Shown in pieces: positions 22,940 through 35,857 of a stretch of 64,000 nucleotides of DNA (position 1 is its first letter; every line of letters begins with the position of its first letter). A program made the translations under genes and the position numbers. The stretch is from Dichotomocladium elegans (lineage: Eukaryota; Mucoromycota; Mucoromycetes; Mucorales; Lichtheimiaceae). The stretch is taken from positions 1,426,001 through 1,490,000 of the forward strand of contig JAIXMN010000002.1 in the NCBI GenBank assembly GCA_025716815.1, given 5' to 3'. The notes under the pieces are model-generated. The model searched no databases. It was given only the letters and a program-made list of their open reading frames with translations, and was not told the DNA's origin.

Positions 22940-23723
22940 TGCATGAGCTCGAGATCATCGGGGTAATTGCCCGAATCAGCGGGGGGTAAGCGTGCGCTAG
23001 GCATTTCGAAACCGAAAAGAGGTGTGCGGACCACACCCCGCACTCGTGTGGAAAATGAATTTACAAAGAGAGCGTGTCTGTGTGTGTTTGTTGTTTAATC
23101 CGACACAATGCGTATCGCTGATCACATGACCTCCTGTTATTAACAACCGTGTGAACTTTTCATCCCGGGGAAGGATAAGTCTCGTGACATCGCCTATTCT
23201 TCTCCTGCGTGGCTGATCTGAACTTTCGGACTATCCTAAGCGAGGCCATACAGACATTCGAAGTTTGAGAAAGCCCGGGGCTGGGTGAGTGGCAAGCCTG
23301 GTGTTGATGTTCATCTATCTATCTATATCTATATTGACAGCATGATCAACTGTGTGTGTGTGTAGTTTGGATCATGTTACTGTGTTTAAAACCACAACAT
23401 GCAGTACAGAACTAGAGTAGGATTAAGACATGCTGAGAGGATGAACTATGGTCTTCGCAAAGATGCAGGATAAGATATACTGGTGAATGTATCATGAGCA
23501 AACTTCTGGTATATTCAGCATCATGTACGTAAGGAATCCATTTCATATATCGTTATCGTATATGAGAAACTATGAAAGTTATTACCAGGAGGGTGTGATA
23601 ATCACTAGGGGAATACGTACATTACGTAAGGTTAAGTAGTGAGTAAAAAGGGAATGGGGATGAGGATGGGGTATGTGTGCGGCATGTTTGGCGGAATGGG
23701 GCAGCGACACAAGTGTGTTTGCT
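22940..23723. other. Intergenic with short simple repeats
   Basis: Head-to-tail space between the acid phosphatase and alcohol oxidase genes. It contains GT runs near 23080 and 23352 and a TCTA-type run near 23310-23330. No gene was recognised. The part nearest 23724 is expected to be the alcohol oxidase 3' region. Confidence 0.5.
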
Positions 23724-26088
23724 TTAGAGTTTGGCATCCTTCTTGCTATTGATGCTGTCTGCAACATGTAAGGCCAAGGCTTCGACGGTGACCATGGGGT
23801 TGACGCCCGAAGCGGTCGGGAACAGGGACGCATCCGAAACAAAGAGGTCCTTAACTTCCCAGGTCTCGCCCGTCGGCTTTGTAACCGAGACTTTGGGTGA
23901 TACGCCCATGCGGGCTGTCCCCATCTGATGAGCGCAGAAGATGCCGGCGCCGTCGCTGGGCAGGCCATAGCTTTTGACCTTGTTGATCCAGGCCTTGAAG
24001 CGTGGGTTGGCGACGCTAGAGGGCTCATCTTGTCCAAAGACAAAGGGATCAACGCTATTCTGGCCGGTGTGCAGCTCCCGCGCACCGGCACCGACGAGAA
24101 TGTGCAACGACCGGACGATCCCGGTGAGGATTGACGTGCGGTCATGGGCTGAGAGGGCGAAGTCCACGATCATGTTGTCATCCTTGTCATAGCGAACGCC
24201 CGCCTTGGAGTCCTTGTCACGGGTGAGAATGAGGAGAGGGGCGCACTTGCGATATCGCATCATGAGCGATTTGTGATGGGCAGCGCCCCGCCAGGGCACA
24301 ACCGCCGAAAAGCTGCCGGGATGTAGCGAAGGAACTTCGATCTTGACGCCGTATCCCTCGCCATCCACATTCTCGGCGACGCAGCTGACGGCGGTCATGA
24401 TGGAACCTTCAAAAGTATTGATGTCGTGATCAAAGAAACCAAAGACAATGCTGCACGGATGCAGGCGGAGGTTTTCGCCAATTTGCTTGTTCTTGAGGCC
24501 CGAGCGTAGCAGAATCCCGGGTGTCTGGAGCGAGCCGGCCGCAACGACCACCTGATCCGCCTCAATCGTGACTCGGTGCTTGTGGTGAACAACGGCTTCG
24601 ACGCCAACAGCCCTTCCACGCTTGACAATCACACGCTTAACGAGGGTCTTGTCCAGGAAGCGGGCTCCGTGATCATGGGCATCACGGAGCCATGAATTGG
24701 TTGTGCTGTTCTTGACACCATCCCGACATCCGGCGAAGCAGAAACCGCACTCGTGGGACCGACCGTCTGTGTTTTGTGCGAGGTCTGCATAATGGTATCC
24801 AAGCTCTCTGCGCCACACAGCCCCCATCCACGTGAGTTTCTCGTCTGCCGCATAGGCTAATGCAATACTTACTGGCAACCCTTTACCAAAACGGCGTTGG
24901 AACCGTTGTGCTTAATTCCGGCGGTGCTGGCCCCAATCCGCTCAAAGACGCGATCCAGGTCGCGCGAGAACTGTACAGTGTTTTTTTTTCTCCATAGTTA
25001 GTCGACAAGTACACATATACGCACATGTGGGTTGGATCCGAACCTTGGGAGTGAGAAAATGGTTTAATCCCTGCTTGGCCCATTCTTCACGGACGAAATA
25101 TTGGAGCTTTTTTAAATACCCGAAAACCCAACGTTAATTTTTTTTTTCTTTTTTTCTTCGCGCCCGTTGTGTTACCTTGAGTGATGCAGACCAATTGACT
25201 GTGGTGCCACCACCAAATGAGCTGCCTGCCAATATGTTGATGCTGCCATCATAGGATGGGAAGAAGCCAGAATACTCATATAAATCTGAAAAGGCGTTCG
25301 TCTCGTTCAATTTGAACTCGTCCTGATGATAATAAGCACCCTTCTCGATGACCAAGACCTTTTTGCCTGCTTTGGCCAGTTCGCCAGCCGTGACACCTAA
25401 TTTTAGAAACGATGAGGCAGTGAAACTCCTTCGAGACATCCCCAACCTTTCTTTGCTATTATTTACCACCACCAGCGCCACTGCCGATGACAATCACGTC
25501 GAACTTGAGCTTCTTGCCAACCACCTCATCGGTCGACATCATCGGAAGCCTGTCGTGCTTGCGCTGAGCCACGTAGTCGGCGTGCTCGCGGACCAGGTCG
25601 CCGCTGGGATAACCCATGCCCTTGTGCAGCGGGCTCTGGAGCGCGCCGTAGATGGGATTACAGGTTGCGGACGAAAAGAGCTTGTATAGGACACGGAAGG
25701 TCTGGATGGACGAGTCCTTCCATTTGAGGACCGCCTTCTCACGGTCCTCGCGGCTCAGCTGGGGAAAAGGAGTCGCATATCCTGTGATGATCAGCGAACC
25801 GGCACGCGTGGCCAGCGCACTGAGGATCATCTTGACCTCAGACCGTTTTTCGGGAGCAAGAGTGCGGTTATAAAACGGCAGGATGAGCTGCATGGCCTGA
25901 ATGCTGGTGCCTGAAATCTTCGCAAATTCTCGCATTGTTGCCTCATCACAAACGCGGGGCAGATTGGCTATTTCTTTTTCGCTCAAAGACGCAACAAAGG
26001 TGTCGACGATACTCTCGAGAACAGCGATCTGGTCCGGGTTCAGTTCGAAGGGCGGGACGACGAGAGAGCGAAAAGGGTCGGCTGTCAT
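23724..26088 (-). CDS. Long-chain fatty alcohol oxidase (GMC oxidoreductase family)
   Basis: Five exons (25467-26088, 25176-25396, 25044-25106, 24873-24970, 23724-24807) give 695 residues, the usual size. The first 180 residues form the helical N-terminal domain of this subgroup. The FAD-binding Rossmann motif follows (VIVIGSGAGG, rebuilt across intron 1 to GGVTAGELA), then the GMC motif AGSSFGGGTTVNWSASL, a cysteine-bearing segment HECGFCFAGC, and the C-terminal SGVNPMVTVEALALHVAD with catalytic-site His/Asn residues upstream. The enzyme oxidises long-chain alcohols to aldehydes, producing H2O2, in omega-oxidation or fatty alcohol use, usually in peroxisomes or ER membranes. The C-terminus DAKL resembles a weak PTS1-like signal. 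Confidence 0.93.
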
Positions 26089-28432
26089 TTTGGAGAGAAG
26101 GGTTTGTTGATGTGTATGAAAGAGAAAGAAAATAAATGCGGGGAAGAGGGTGTGTGAAGGAGGTTCTTTTTGTACGGGTCTCTCGGGGATAATCTTTTAT
26201 TGACCTAAAATAGTCAAAGCTTAAATGCGTGTCGCACAAGCCGTCCTTTTCCTCCCCTTCTTCCTTATGCAGAATCCTCGTTTTCCATCAACAAAAAAAC
26301 GAACCACTTTTGTTCTATGCTTCCAGAGGAATCATTTCTTGTCGCCCTTAAACGCCAAATAAAAGATTCTTTCTTATCGCATCTCTGTTCCCAGTGGCAT
26401 TTGTAAATCCTCATTCGAATGGTTCCCTTCAAAGAACAAACGATGATCGCCTCAAGTCCTAAGTTTCATGCTTTCCCGCCTTCCCAAATAAGGGTAAAAA
26501 CGGATTTGACGATGGATGGATTGATTACCTGCGTCACCGCGTAAAATGAAAAATTTGACATGATTCACCCGGAGTTCCTAAAGGTTCTTTGCGCACACGT
26601 CTTTTTTCCTTTGCTGGATATGAACAATGACTGGATGCCGTATTCTATTGAACTACTCCTTTATGCAGGCGCCCGGACAGCGCAACTCTTGTAATAATAG
26701 ACGCTATGAGTCAAATGCTCACGGTCCTTACGTGGTTCTTGGATTAAAAGAAAGCGGGGGGAAACCAAAATTGCTACTGTACCTTATGCTTGTCATTTAT
26801 GGATGGCGCGCTGAGACGCTAAAGGACGGACAAAGGTAAACCTGGTGGTTCGCAACAATAGCAATATTCTTTATGTTACTGCGTCACGGGATTGAGATGC
26901 ATTCGAAAGCAGCAAACTACAACTCCTCCCTTATCTCCTAATGTTGCTACTCGGTTCACCATTTGACATACACTTTGTAGTTTATTTTCCAAAATGCATT
27001 TCGTACACGAGATTAAATAATGACGAACACATTTCGTCGTTAGTTACCTGAAAACAACAACCCATCAGGGTTTATCCTGGATAGTACTGGCCATAACCTG
27101 GATGGAGAGGATAGGAGAGAAGTGCCAGCACATCAGAAGCAATGGAGGCGGCAGCCAGAAGGACTTTTAGCGGCAGAGAAACGAGTGGAATGGAGTTAGG
27201 GGCGGAAAAGGAAGCCGTCTCTTCCAGTCTTATCAAATGAGAGTGATCCTATCGGATGAGAACATGGAAGAGAGGTAGCAGATTTCTCAACTTTCCAGCA
27301 TTTATAGGAAGTAGATCACATATTTGTGATGGCCGCGCGTCAGGAAATAGGTTGCCACGAATGACGACGTTTTCATCCATGGGATGTTATGCACACAATC
27401 AGCGTCTTATCTTTGTCAGTGCAGCCGCGCTTAAAGTCTACTTCTTTCATCTGTGTCCCTTCACTTGGCAATATGCGTGTACTAAGCCGATGAACATACC
27501 ATCAATGATGATGTTAGCAAATCGAGCCTATTTGTTGTCCCACAGCAGGCTGTATTGCTCTCTTCCCGTCCGACTCACCTACAGGGTGCCTCCCCTTCAT
27601 TCATCGAATGGAGAGTAGCCCAAGTATCTTGCTTATCGCATCTAATCCTGCGATAACAGGGCTGCAGACTTCTTTAGGGGAGATTGACGTTGTCAGCCTT
27701 TGCTAGCAATTCACTCGTGATTCTTGCGCCTTCTGCTGAGCATTACTGTGGGTTATTATTAAGAAAGAAATCATGAGTCCTCATACTGCAATTTCTTGGA
27801 CTAAAACAAAGCACATAGAGGTTTAATTCCGTTCCAGTCCCAACAGGTTGCCAGCGAGAAAATTCCACAAGTAATTTCTGTCTTCATAAAACAACAAGTT
27901 GAGCAGCATATGACTTGGATCAATAGCCAGCATATGTTACTGATACGTGAAGTACCATCCCAAGTACAGTACAGTCTACGTAGTATTGCACAATGAAGAC
28001 CTTCCTGCTTCATCAATGGAAGAAAGCCTTTGTTTGTGGGGTGTGAACATGGTGGCTAACAATGTTCCTATTCACAAAGATATCATTGAAGCACAACGAA
28101 ACACTGCCCTCGCTGCTGACATTGATGCGTTCTAAGGCGTGCAGTGATTTCGATACCTCTCTTGATGTCAGGATAACGACGACGTAGCCAGCAAGGCACA
28201 ATGCAAAATCATTTGCGCTACTCCACTACTAAACTATATTCATATTCCGCGAACTGTGTGTAGGTAGCAAGTCGGATTTGCAAACTCTTTTGTGTGACAT
28301 TTGATTTTTGTCATATTTTCTTGTCATTCCTCAACATGCGATTTTTTGGTGCTTGGGAATTTGTTCCATCCAATTTGCTAAAACAAACCGCGCTTACGCC
28401 TTCTCCCCACATTCTTCCCATGTTTTCATTTT
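26089..28432. other. Gene-poor block of about 2.3 kb
   Basis: The space lies between the promoter side of the alcohol oxidase gene and the 3' end of the FAR1-type gene. The longest frame is about 120 codons (27256-27618, plus strand) and has no recognisable domain. Other frames are short and mixed. Nothing resembling an RNA gene or intact mobile element was seen. Confidence 0.45.
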
Positions 28433-28689
28433 CTATGGATGATATTGATCATGTTTACTTTCTGGTAGTGGGGTATCCGGTGGAACCTGCTGATGATGCC
28501 GATGCTCTTGTTCCTGAGAGCGGGAAGATGACTCGGCAAGATACATCGTGTGTCGTTGACGGTCCATGTCGCCCTTGTCTACATTTGTCTGCGACTGTTG
28601 GCCTGATGGTGCATTATCCTCGTTGAAAAGTGGATACATATCGGGGTGCTGTTGAATATTCCTTGCAGGTGGCTTCACATGTTGCTGAG

Positions 28690-28720
<31 letters not shown>

Positions 28721-30501
28721 AACCATCGGGTCAGATGGAAGCCCGGGATGGTGAAGAGGACTTTGTGCATTAAATACGGTGGGTTGCATAAACGTATGTT
28801 GATGGTGATGCGGAAAGCTTTGGGAATACGGACTGACAGGACCACCCAGACCACTGAGAGGCGGATTGTAAGAATACATGAAATCGTCCACTACAGGATG
28901 CTGGGATTGCTGTCGCTGTACATAATGCTGATGTTGTACGGCTGCGGCTGCGGCTGCGGCTGCGGCTGCAGCAGCTACTGCCGCTTCTGCCGCTTCTGCT
29001 TGTGCTCTTGATTGCGTTCGCGCTTCTGCTGGAACCCCCTCTGCAGCTCCTATAGCAGAAAAAGAAGGGCTAGTGGTGGAAGGAGTCGTACCGGTTGGTA
29101 TTGAAGTTCGGAATCTTTTATGTGCTGTGCCAAAGGGGGTGTCCGACGGCGACGGCCCATTGAGGATTTGAAGCTCGTTCGCTACTCTTTGATTATGGAT
29201 CTTAACGAAATATGTATGTCGCGGGATGGATACGGATACAAAGCCTCGAGGAGGATCAGGCTGTTTTGTACTTTTTGCAGCTGCTTTTCCTTTCCCCTTC
29301 CTTTTAGGATCTTGGAGCGTTGAAGTAGAGCTCACAGCCGGATTGATTACCGCACCGCTGCCACTGCCACTGCCACTGCCGCTGCCGGTACCGGTACCTG
29401 ATTCAGAGCCCTATGCAATAAGGATCCTCGTTGAATAACATGCTTTCTTCTTTTTCTTGTTGCGTACGCGCATACTTCTTGTGCTGCAGATGATTCCTGC
29501 AAAGAGGGTGGCTGGAGGGATGCGGGATCCATCCGAACCACTTCGCACATCGATGCAAGAAGTTTCTTCATCTCAGCCTCGACATAGCCTGACAGGTCTT
29601 CGTTCCCGGCAGATACCATACATAAACGACTCCAGAGCTCGGTCAGATGGCGAGCCCGGGCCACTGTATCTCGGTGCCTGATCTTCTGACGCTCTTCGGA
29701 GAGGCGGTTGTAGAAACGACGTTCATTCCACGCAAGGTCCGGAAAGGCGGCCTGGACCCTGCCGCGGATGTTGGCTGTCGTCAATGCCTCCTCTCTCGCG
29801 AGCTGCTGGATAAGGTCAATGACAGCCTTGGGCCAGTTGCGGTCGATTTCTCCCGGCCGGAGAAGTTCGTGGTTGTGAATCGCGGCATCCGGATTGAGCG
29901 ACTTGCGGAACTCCCACCGACCATCGCACTCGCGAAGTATGATGCGCCAGCGACAGTCGCATCGTTTGGAAGGGCGTTTACGTTTGGGTGGATTCGTCCT
30001 TGGGTTTCGTTGGGAGTCAGGCTGGCCCTCGCGTGAACAATACACGTAAATGTTCTAGTGTTGGTCCCCCGATCAGGCACCGAGTTAATTGCATAAGAAA
30101 ACGAACCCGCACTCCTTTCTCCCGCGCAACGAAAGTCTGGCACCCATATATAAACATACCCTGTGCGTGCTTGCCTCTTGCTTGACGGTGAAGCCGAATT
30201 GGGCACAAAGTACACGGCAGTGCTCGATAGCTGTCACACTGTCTGGAAAAGAAAGTTTGAGGAGTTGGTCGTAGAGTGGCTCGAGCTTTAAATATCTCTT
30301 TTTTAGTAGGCTCCTTTTTTGTCCTCACGCCCCATTCCATCATTCCCCCTTCTTCTTCTTTTTTCTTCAAACAATCAATTGTATAAGTCTATTTACTGTT
30401 ACGTTATCGCTGCTTTCGCTGAGCGTTATTTGGTCGTCTTCAACTTGATCATCGCCGCCAGCCTTACTGGAACCGGATGCTGCCGATCGTTCAGTTGACA
30501 T
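28433..30501 (-). CDS. FAR1/WRKY-GCM1-type zinc finger DNA-binding protein with poly-Ala tail
   Basis: Four exons (30397-30501, 30160-30285, 29476-30054, 28433-29410) give 595 residues. Exon 2 and the start of exon 3 form a FAR1-like DNA-binding domain: the lead-in CRVLCAQFGFTVKQEAS, then YCSREGQP, then CDCRWRIILRECDG, closing with IHNHELL, which supplies the C-C-H-H zinc ligands. This domain is related to those of MULE-type transposases, but no transposase catalytic domain follows. The rest is Gly/Ser dipeptide repeats, a basic patch KRKGKGKAAAK, and His/Gln-rich sequence with two poly-Ala runs. It is probably a nuclear transcription regulator of transposon ancestry. Confidence 0.82.
28691..28720. 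repeat. CTG/CAG triplet repeat encoding poly-Ala
   Basis: About ten CTG units on the plus strand read as GCA codons on the minus strand, giving a poly-Ala run in the FAR1-type protein. A second, impure Ala-coding repeat (GCN) lies at about 28939-28985 in the same exon. Confidence 0.9.
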
Positions 30502-31296
30502 GGTGCGAATGAAGAAGAAGAAAAGTCGTTTTTTTTTTCTATATAGATCGCTGGCTGTCACTTGTTGTTGGACACATACACACAACGCACACGCAAAACG
30601 CACACGCGGCACACACACCACACGTGTATAGTTAGAATATAAAAGTAAAAGACAAAAGAGAAAGAGAGGGGGAGAGTTGTCAAAAGATCGGTGTATTCAA
30701 GAGAAAAAGAGTCCGGCTTCACAATAGACATACAGTGCGCCCTTGTGTCGTCTGCGGCCGCCCACGGGGAGGTTGCACGTAACAAAAGCGAAAAAGAGGA
30801 AAAAAGAATGTTCAGCACGCTTATCGTTTTGGTAACGATGTTCAGTCTGATCCTCCAAGAATCATGAAACATCTCCAATAGCAATGCACCAAGCTTTCCC
30901 TTTTGACTTGTACGACAATGCAACACTAAACTGCCCCCTAATGCTCTGCACGGCCCTGTGTCACCTTCCCTCCACCTGCCATGGCCCACGATGGCGGTCA
31001 AAAAAGAAAACGAGTCTCATTTGCTTTAAATGGCTAAAAACCGACTCGATCTCGCTGATGATGCAACACAACCACACACGGTCCCTTTCTTTCTTAATCC
31101 ATTTGACTCGTGCTATTCCAGGCTGCACCGCGAAGATAGAACATCGGCACGAATCGCCCAGAATGTGCGTGCGCCAAGGTATCCACAATATTTTTATTAC
31201 ATATACATACACTATTGCCTTTTTTTTTGAAGATATTATAAAAGTAGCAGTAGAATGACAAATGGGGTGATTTCATGGTATTACATATATTATACA
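30502..31296. other. Intergenic between FAR1-type gene promoter and permease 3' end
   Basis: The segment contains CA/GT-rich tracts near 30570-30620 (upstream of the FAR1-type gene) and A/T-rich stretches. No gene was recognised; frames here are under 150 codons and lack domain signatures. Confidence 0.45.
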
Positions 31297-33783
31297 TCAA
31301 TTCTTCTCCGCAGCCATCTTCTGGTCTGTAGAGCTGTCCCGGGCTTCGCCTTGTTCCTGGCGGTAGATATCGAGATCTTCGGCGCCAACAGCATTTCCAT
31401 GTTCATCTTCCGCGACGTTGGCCATGAAGTCCTTGTTGCGTTCCTCCTTGCCGAGCGTGACTAGACAAGGTCCATTGTGTGAGCATCCGTGTCAAATTCC
31501 TGGCGGGCCGAGCAAACAGCATGCGCCCGCCCCGCCCCCGTCCACTCGTCATTGACTATCCCTTTGCCAGGAACACTTACTGCAAATCAGGAGACATCCT
31601 GCCACAACACCCATGAAGATAGCTTGAGTCAAGCCGTAATCCGCCACGGGCTTGCCATCGCGGAGCAAAAGCGATCCGTCTGGGTTCTTCAAAGGATAGC
31701 TTTCACCAATGGTCGCCTCAATCTGACTACTGGCAGCGCTGATGAGATTACCCAGCTGATAGGCAAGACCTGTACATGCGTGTATTTCAAGATTAGCATC
31801 GCTACAGATGCACTCGAGCGATCGGTTTCCAAATGAAGAGTTTTCGTACCTGGCATCAAACCACGGAAAGCAGGCGGAGAGAGCTCGTTAAGATGGGCAG
31901 GTACGACACCTATGGTGAGATACGAAACACAGTGTGAGTGACAAAATATGACATGGTGCCAATGATATATCCATTACCCCATGCTCCCTATTGGAAAAAA
32001 CAAAAACGTGTCAGAAAAAAAGAAGATATCAGGATGAATGACAGCGTACCTGAACAAAGAATTGAAGCACGAAGGAACCAAATTGGACCGCATGGATATT
32101 GGGACCATAGATCCAAAGGGGAATAAACGCTCCCACAAAGACACAGCAGACCATGATACTCAGTTTACGTCCAATCCAGCTGGAGTAGAAGCCGATGATG
32201 ATGCCACCAATGATGGCGCCAACATTATAGATCACACTGGTCACCGTCTGCTGGGTAGACGAGTAATTTAGCTGTTTGAGCAAGAATGTGGGGTAAAGAT
32301 CCTGAGATCCGTGGCTGAAGAAGTTGAAAAATGCCATTAGAAGGATCATATAAATTACTATAAAAGGTTAACGCATGCGCAATTACGCGTGTGAATACAT
32401 GGATGTTCCTATTCAGGATGGACAGAAAGGTCAGATGATTTGTGTTACCTCGAAGATAATGGAGTTTGATCATACTCCAGATCTCGTTCATGAACGAGCG
32501 CGACATGATCTTGCGCGCCTCCTTTGTCTTCTCAAAGGTCTCAGACTCAGGAATCCAGAAACGAAGGACGACAATGAGCAGCGCAAAGACGGCAGAGGCC
32601 CAGAACATGATTCGCCATGAAGAGCCAGTGCTCTGAACAGCGTAGTTGACGAGAGTAGCCAAGAGGTATCCAGCTGCGTAACCTATTGGAAAAGAACAAG
32701 ATGTTTGTAACGAGCGCAGGCGCTACCAATCAAAGAAACCTACCTTCCTGGTAGATACCAGAAAAGAGACCACGGGCTTCGATGGGGATTGATTCAAGAG
32801 CCAAACTGGCACCCAAACCCCACTCGCCACCCATGGCAATGCCAAAGACAGCACGAAGACCGATAAACGTGGGGAGATCCTTTGCAAAACCACTCGCCAT
32901 GTTGATAATAGAAAAGAGGAGGACATCAATCATCAGCGGCCAGCGTCGACCCCACCGATCGGCTGCAACACTATGGGATGAAAAGGGGCAGTTTGAGCAT
33001 GCACGCATGGGACATTGTGTGAGTGCGGTCATGCGACCATGCAGAGTTACCCAAAGATAAGAGCACCGATAGATCGCAGCATCTTTAAATTAAAAAGGCC
33101 ATGGTTATCAAACGATGTAATGGTGCAGTATGGGTATCACCGCTAACTTACGAGTGTGGTTGTTATAGCAGCTGATATGCGAAAAAAAAAAGAACAGCTT
33201 GAGTATATGTTCTCCTCGATATACACATCTTTGCATCACTTACAGGTCACAGCCGACACTTCGACCCCAAAGTCCTTTGCTAGAAATGCAGAGATCAGCG
33301 CACATGGACAAATGTGTTTGGGCTAGACGTTTGATGGCTTACCAATATACGTCGCACCGAGCGACACGCAAAAGAAATCATATGCATCAAACATCCATCC
33401 CAGGAATGCTACAAGATCCAACAACAAAATGAGACCCTGTCCATTTTATACGCGGGCAGCACACGCAAACCTGCAGCAAATGTCAGTTGCTGACGCCTGT
33501 TGAGACAGAAGAGCAACTTGAACATGTTTGGCGGCCTTTCTGTGGGCCTGACGTAGACTGTACTGAAGACCTCCTTGAAATGCTTCTTGAGGCGGACCGA
33601 AAGAGGCGCAGAGACGGCCACAGCACTGCCGGTCGTGGAGATCGAATCACGCTTCTCTAGAGCACGATGTTCGGTTGTGACTGTGGTAGGCTTCTCCTCC
33701 AGAATACCCGCGCCGCTGCCGGTTGCAGTGGGAGTTCCATGGGTATCGGGTAACGGAGCCTGATGGTGGTCTTCAGAGGCCAT
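31297..33783 (-). CDS. Jen1-like carboxylic acid permease (MFS)
   Basis: The gene is split by about ten short introns and runs from the ATG at 33783 (MASEDHHQAP) to the TGA at 31297 (QKMAAEKN). After a 90-residue soluble N-terminus the MFS fold begins (FLGWMFDAYDFF). The motif ADRWGRRWPLM marks the loop between helices 2 and 3. The hallmark of Jen1 lactate/pyruvate permeases, NXX[S/T]HX[S/T]QDXXXT, is met exactly by NFFSHGSQDLYPT. A final helix is followed by an acidic tail. The protein is a plasma membrane proton symporter for monocarboxylates or dicarboxylates; the exact substrate cannot be read from the motif. In yeasts this family is repressed by glucose; no such site was proven here. A TATAAATA lies 51 bp before the ATG. 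Confidence 0.9.
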
Positions 33784-33833
33784 GTCGATTGAAGAGAAAG
33801 AGATAAAGAACGGGGTTTGGGGGAGGGATCGAT

Positions 33834-33841
33834 TATTTATA
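33834..33841 (-). promoter_or_regulatory. TATA box of the Jen1-like gene
   Basis: TATAAATA on the minus strand, 51 bp upstream of the ATG at 33783. The close spacing implies a short 5' leader. It is identical to the octamer upstream of the MLRQ/B12D gene. Confidence 0.5.
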
Positions 33842-35449
33842 CGAAGGGGGAAAAGTGAATCCCAAAATGGAGAAACAGAGTTTTCCCTGAAAAGGGAAAT
33901 AGAAAGACCGAAATGGGGGTTGCGATTTTGTTACCCCACATTTCATTCTTTTTTTTTCCCATGCACCGTTCGGATACCGCGAGGGGATCACGCAAGTCTT
34001 CTAGTTGCAGTATCACAAGAATAACTCTATCCTTCGGCTGTGACTGGCACACGTAGTACTGTTGCCTTTTGCCAGAGAAGCACACACACGCACACGCATT
34101 GTACCAATTCCCATGTGAGAGAACCACGATCGTCTTTGCTGACTTGTTTGATCCACTAGTGCTTTTTTAGTGTGCCTCTTCCCTGATCTCTTTTTTGGCT
34201 TCTACTCCTCCTCACGCGCGTACGCGACATGGAGGACCGTCTGGTTCTTTTATTTATTCGGACGGAATCGGTAGTTGTGGATGTAACGATCCTCGGGTAA
34301 ACTCAAGAGCGCTTAATAAGCGCGGTTTCTCCGCAACATGCCAGATCCCAAAAAACGCATTGCTGTATCACACAAGGGACCAAAACCGGGAAAAGAGATA
34401 ACATGCTTTCTTTTACGTTCTGGCCAAGCTGCGATCGAATTAACGTTCTTCTTCTTTTTCCTCTGTACCGCGTCCTCGGTCTGAGCAACATTGATCCAGG
34501 CTTTTGGCAGCTGTTCCACAGAACTGAATTGGATCTATCCTATTTGCGCAACCATTTTCTGGAATGCAAATCTGAGATTCTCAAGTCCAGAGGAGAAGGC
34601 TCTCATAAAATCTGCTGTTGATGAAGACGTTGTTGTGGGAATGCGATGGCAGCCGTAAAAGTTGTGGATCTATTGTACGCGATAAAAAGGCAACATGATT
34701 GTTGCCTAATCTTTTATCCAATCCATTGCGGGGTAGCGACGACGTGAATGTGGGGTGTGAATGATTGTTTCCAACAAAACTTAAAATTCAGGAGGCCCCT
34801 GACATTTTTTTTTCGACGTCGTGTGTTGTGTGATGGAAGCAAAAGATGCCAAATCAGATACCAAGAGTACCCCGACCACATTAGATTAAACGTATCATGC
34901 GTTGAGCTCTCTACGGTGATGAAGAAGGCAACGTTCATGCGTCTGCATGCATCAATTGGATGCGCATGTGCGCGCCTTGCCCCACCCCCACATTTTTACT
35001 CTAGGGAGGAACCGCTTCTTGACTATATCAAGCAAGATCCCAGAACGGACGTATTAATAATGGCGTGAGAAAGGGATGCGCGTCTGGCGTCTTGTTCTGT
35101 CAGGCCCAGCGCAGTCCATGCATCCAACATGGGTAGTTTTTAGAAGGCAGGCACGGTCGTCCGGTCGATACAGTGTGAACCTGTGAAATCATATCACCCC
35201 ACCAGCGAATTGCCATTACAACAAATAGGTAATATACCTCGCTACTTTTTTTTATACCAACGAAACATGTCAGCGGAAACTACCACTTTTTCATAGACTC
35301 AAATTGACCGAGACATTGAGATGCGCTTCGCACTTCCTATCTATTCACAACAGGTATCTGATTCCTGTAGCTCCCACCTCAATATATACCATTTCAACTC
35401 GGGCAATTATAGAGCTTCTTTTCTCTCTCTTGCAAGCTTCGGGATCAGG
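33842..35449. other. Intergenic, no gene recognised
   Basis: About 1.6 kb upstream of the permease. Short frames on both strands lack domain signatures. The part near 35,380-35,440 is pyrimidine-rich and may lead into the small frame at 35450. Confidence 0.45.
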
Positions 35450-35857
35450 ATGGAAGAAGGGCAAAATAACGCTGGGGGCGATGCAAGGGTTCCGAATACT
35501 CTTAGGAAGCGTTCTAGATGGACAAATAGATCGCCGTCGGTGAACTCCAATGACAGCGATGCTTTTGCACTAATACAATTAAGAGAGCGGTGTACAACCA
35601 GTGATCAGGAAAGCAAAGGATCGAAATTTATCCGCGGATATAAAAAGGCTTCTATGATCGAGACGAGCCAAGCACAGATCGGCAGCTTTCAGGCAGAAGG
35701 TGTACCGCGAAATGAACAGGGACCTCCTCTGAAAGAGTCTGATTTATCCGCCAAAAGAAATTGGCGCCGTTTCTCCTGCATACATGCGATGACTCGCAAC
35801 AAGAGGACCTCGTTCGGTAACAATGATGGGAAAGAATTCAGGGGGTGTGGCAGCTAG
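35450..35857 (+). CDS. Possible small hypothetical protein
   Basis: An intron-free frame of 135 codons from ATG at 35450, or longer from 35321. The product is polar and basic (RKRSRWTNRSPSVNSNDS near the start, a RNWRRFSC segment near the end) and probably disordered. I do not recognise it. It stops about 210 bp before the LSm2 ATG, so it could equally be non-coding sequence in the LSm2 promoter. It is listed only because the frame is unusually long for this spacer. Confidence 0.22.
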   Translation: MEEGQNNAGGDARVPNTLRKRSRWTNRSPSVNSNDSDAFALIQLRERCTTSDQESKGSKFIRGYKKASMIETSQAQIGSFQAEGVPRNEQGPPLKESDLSAKRNWRRFSCIHAMTRNKRTSFGNNDGKEFRGCGS

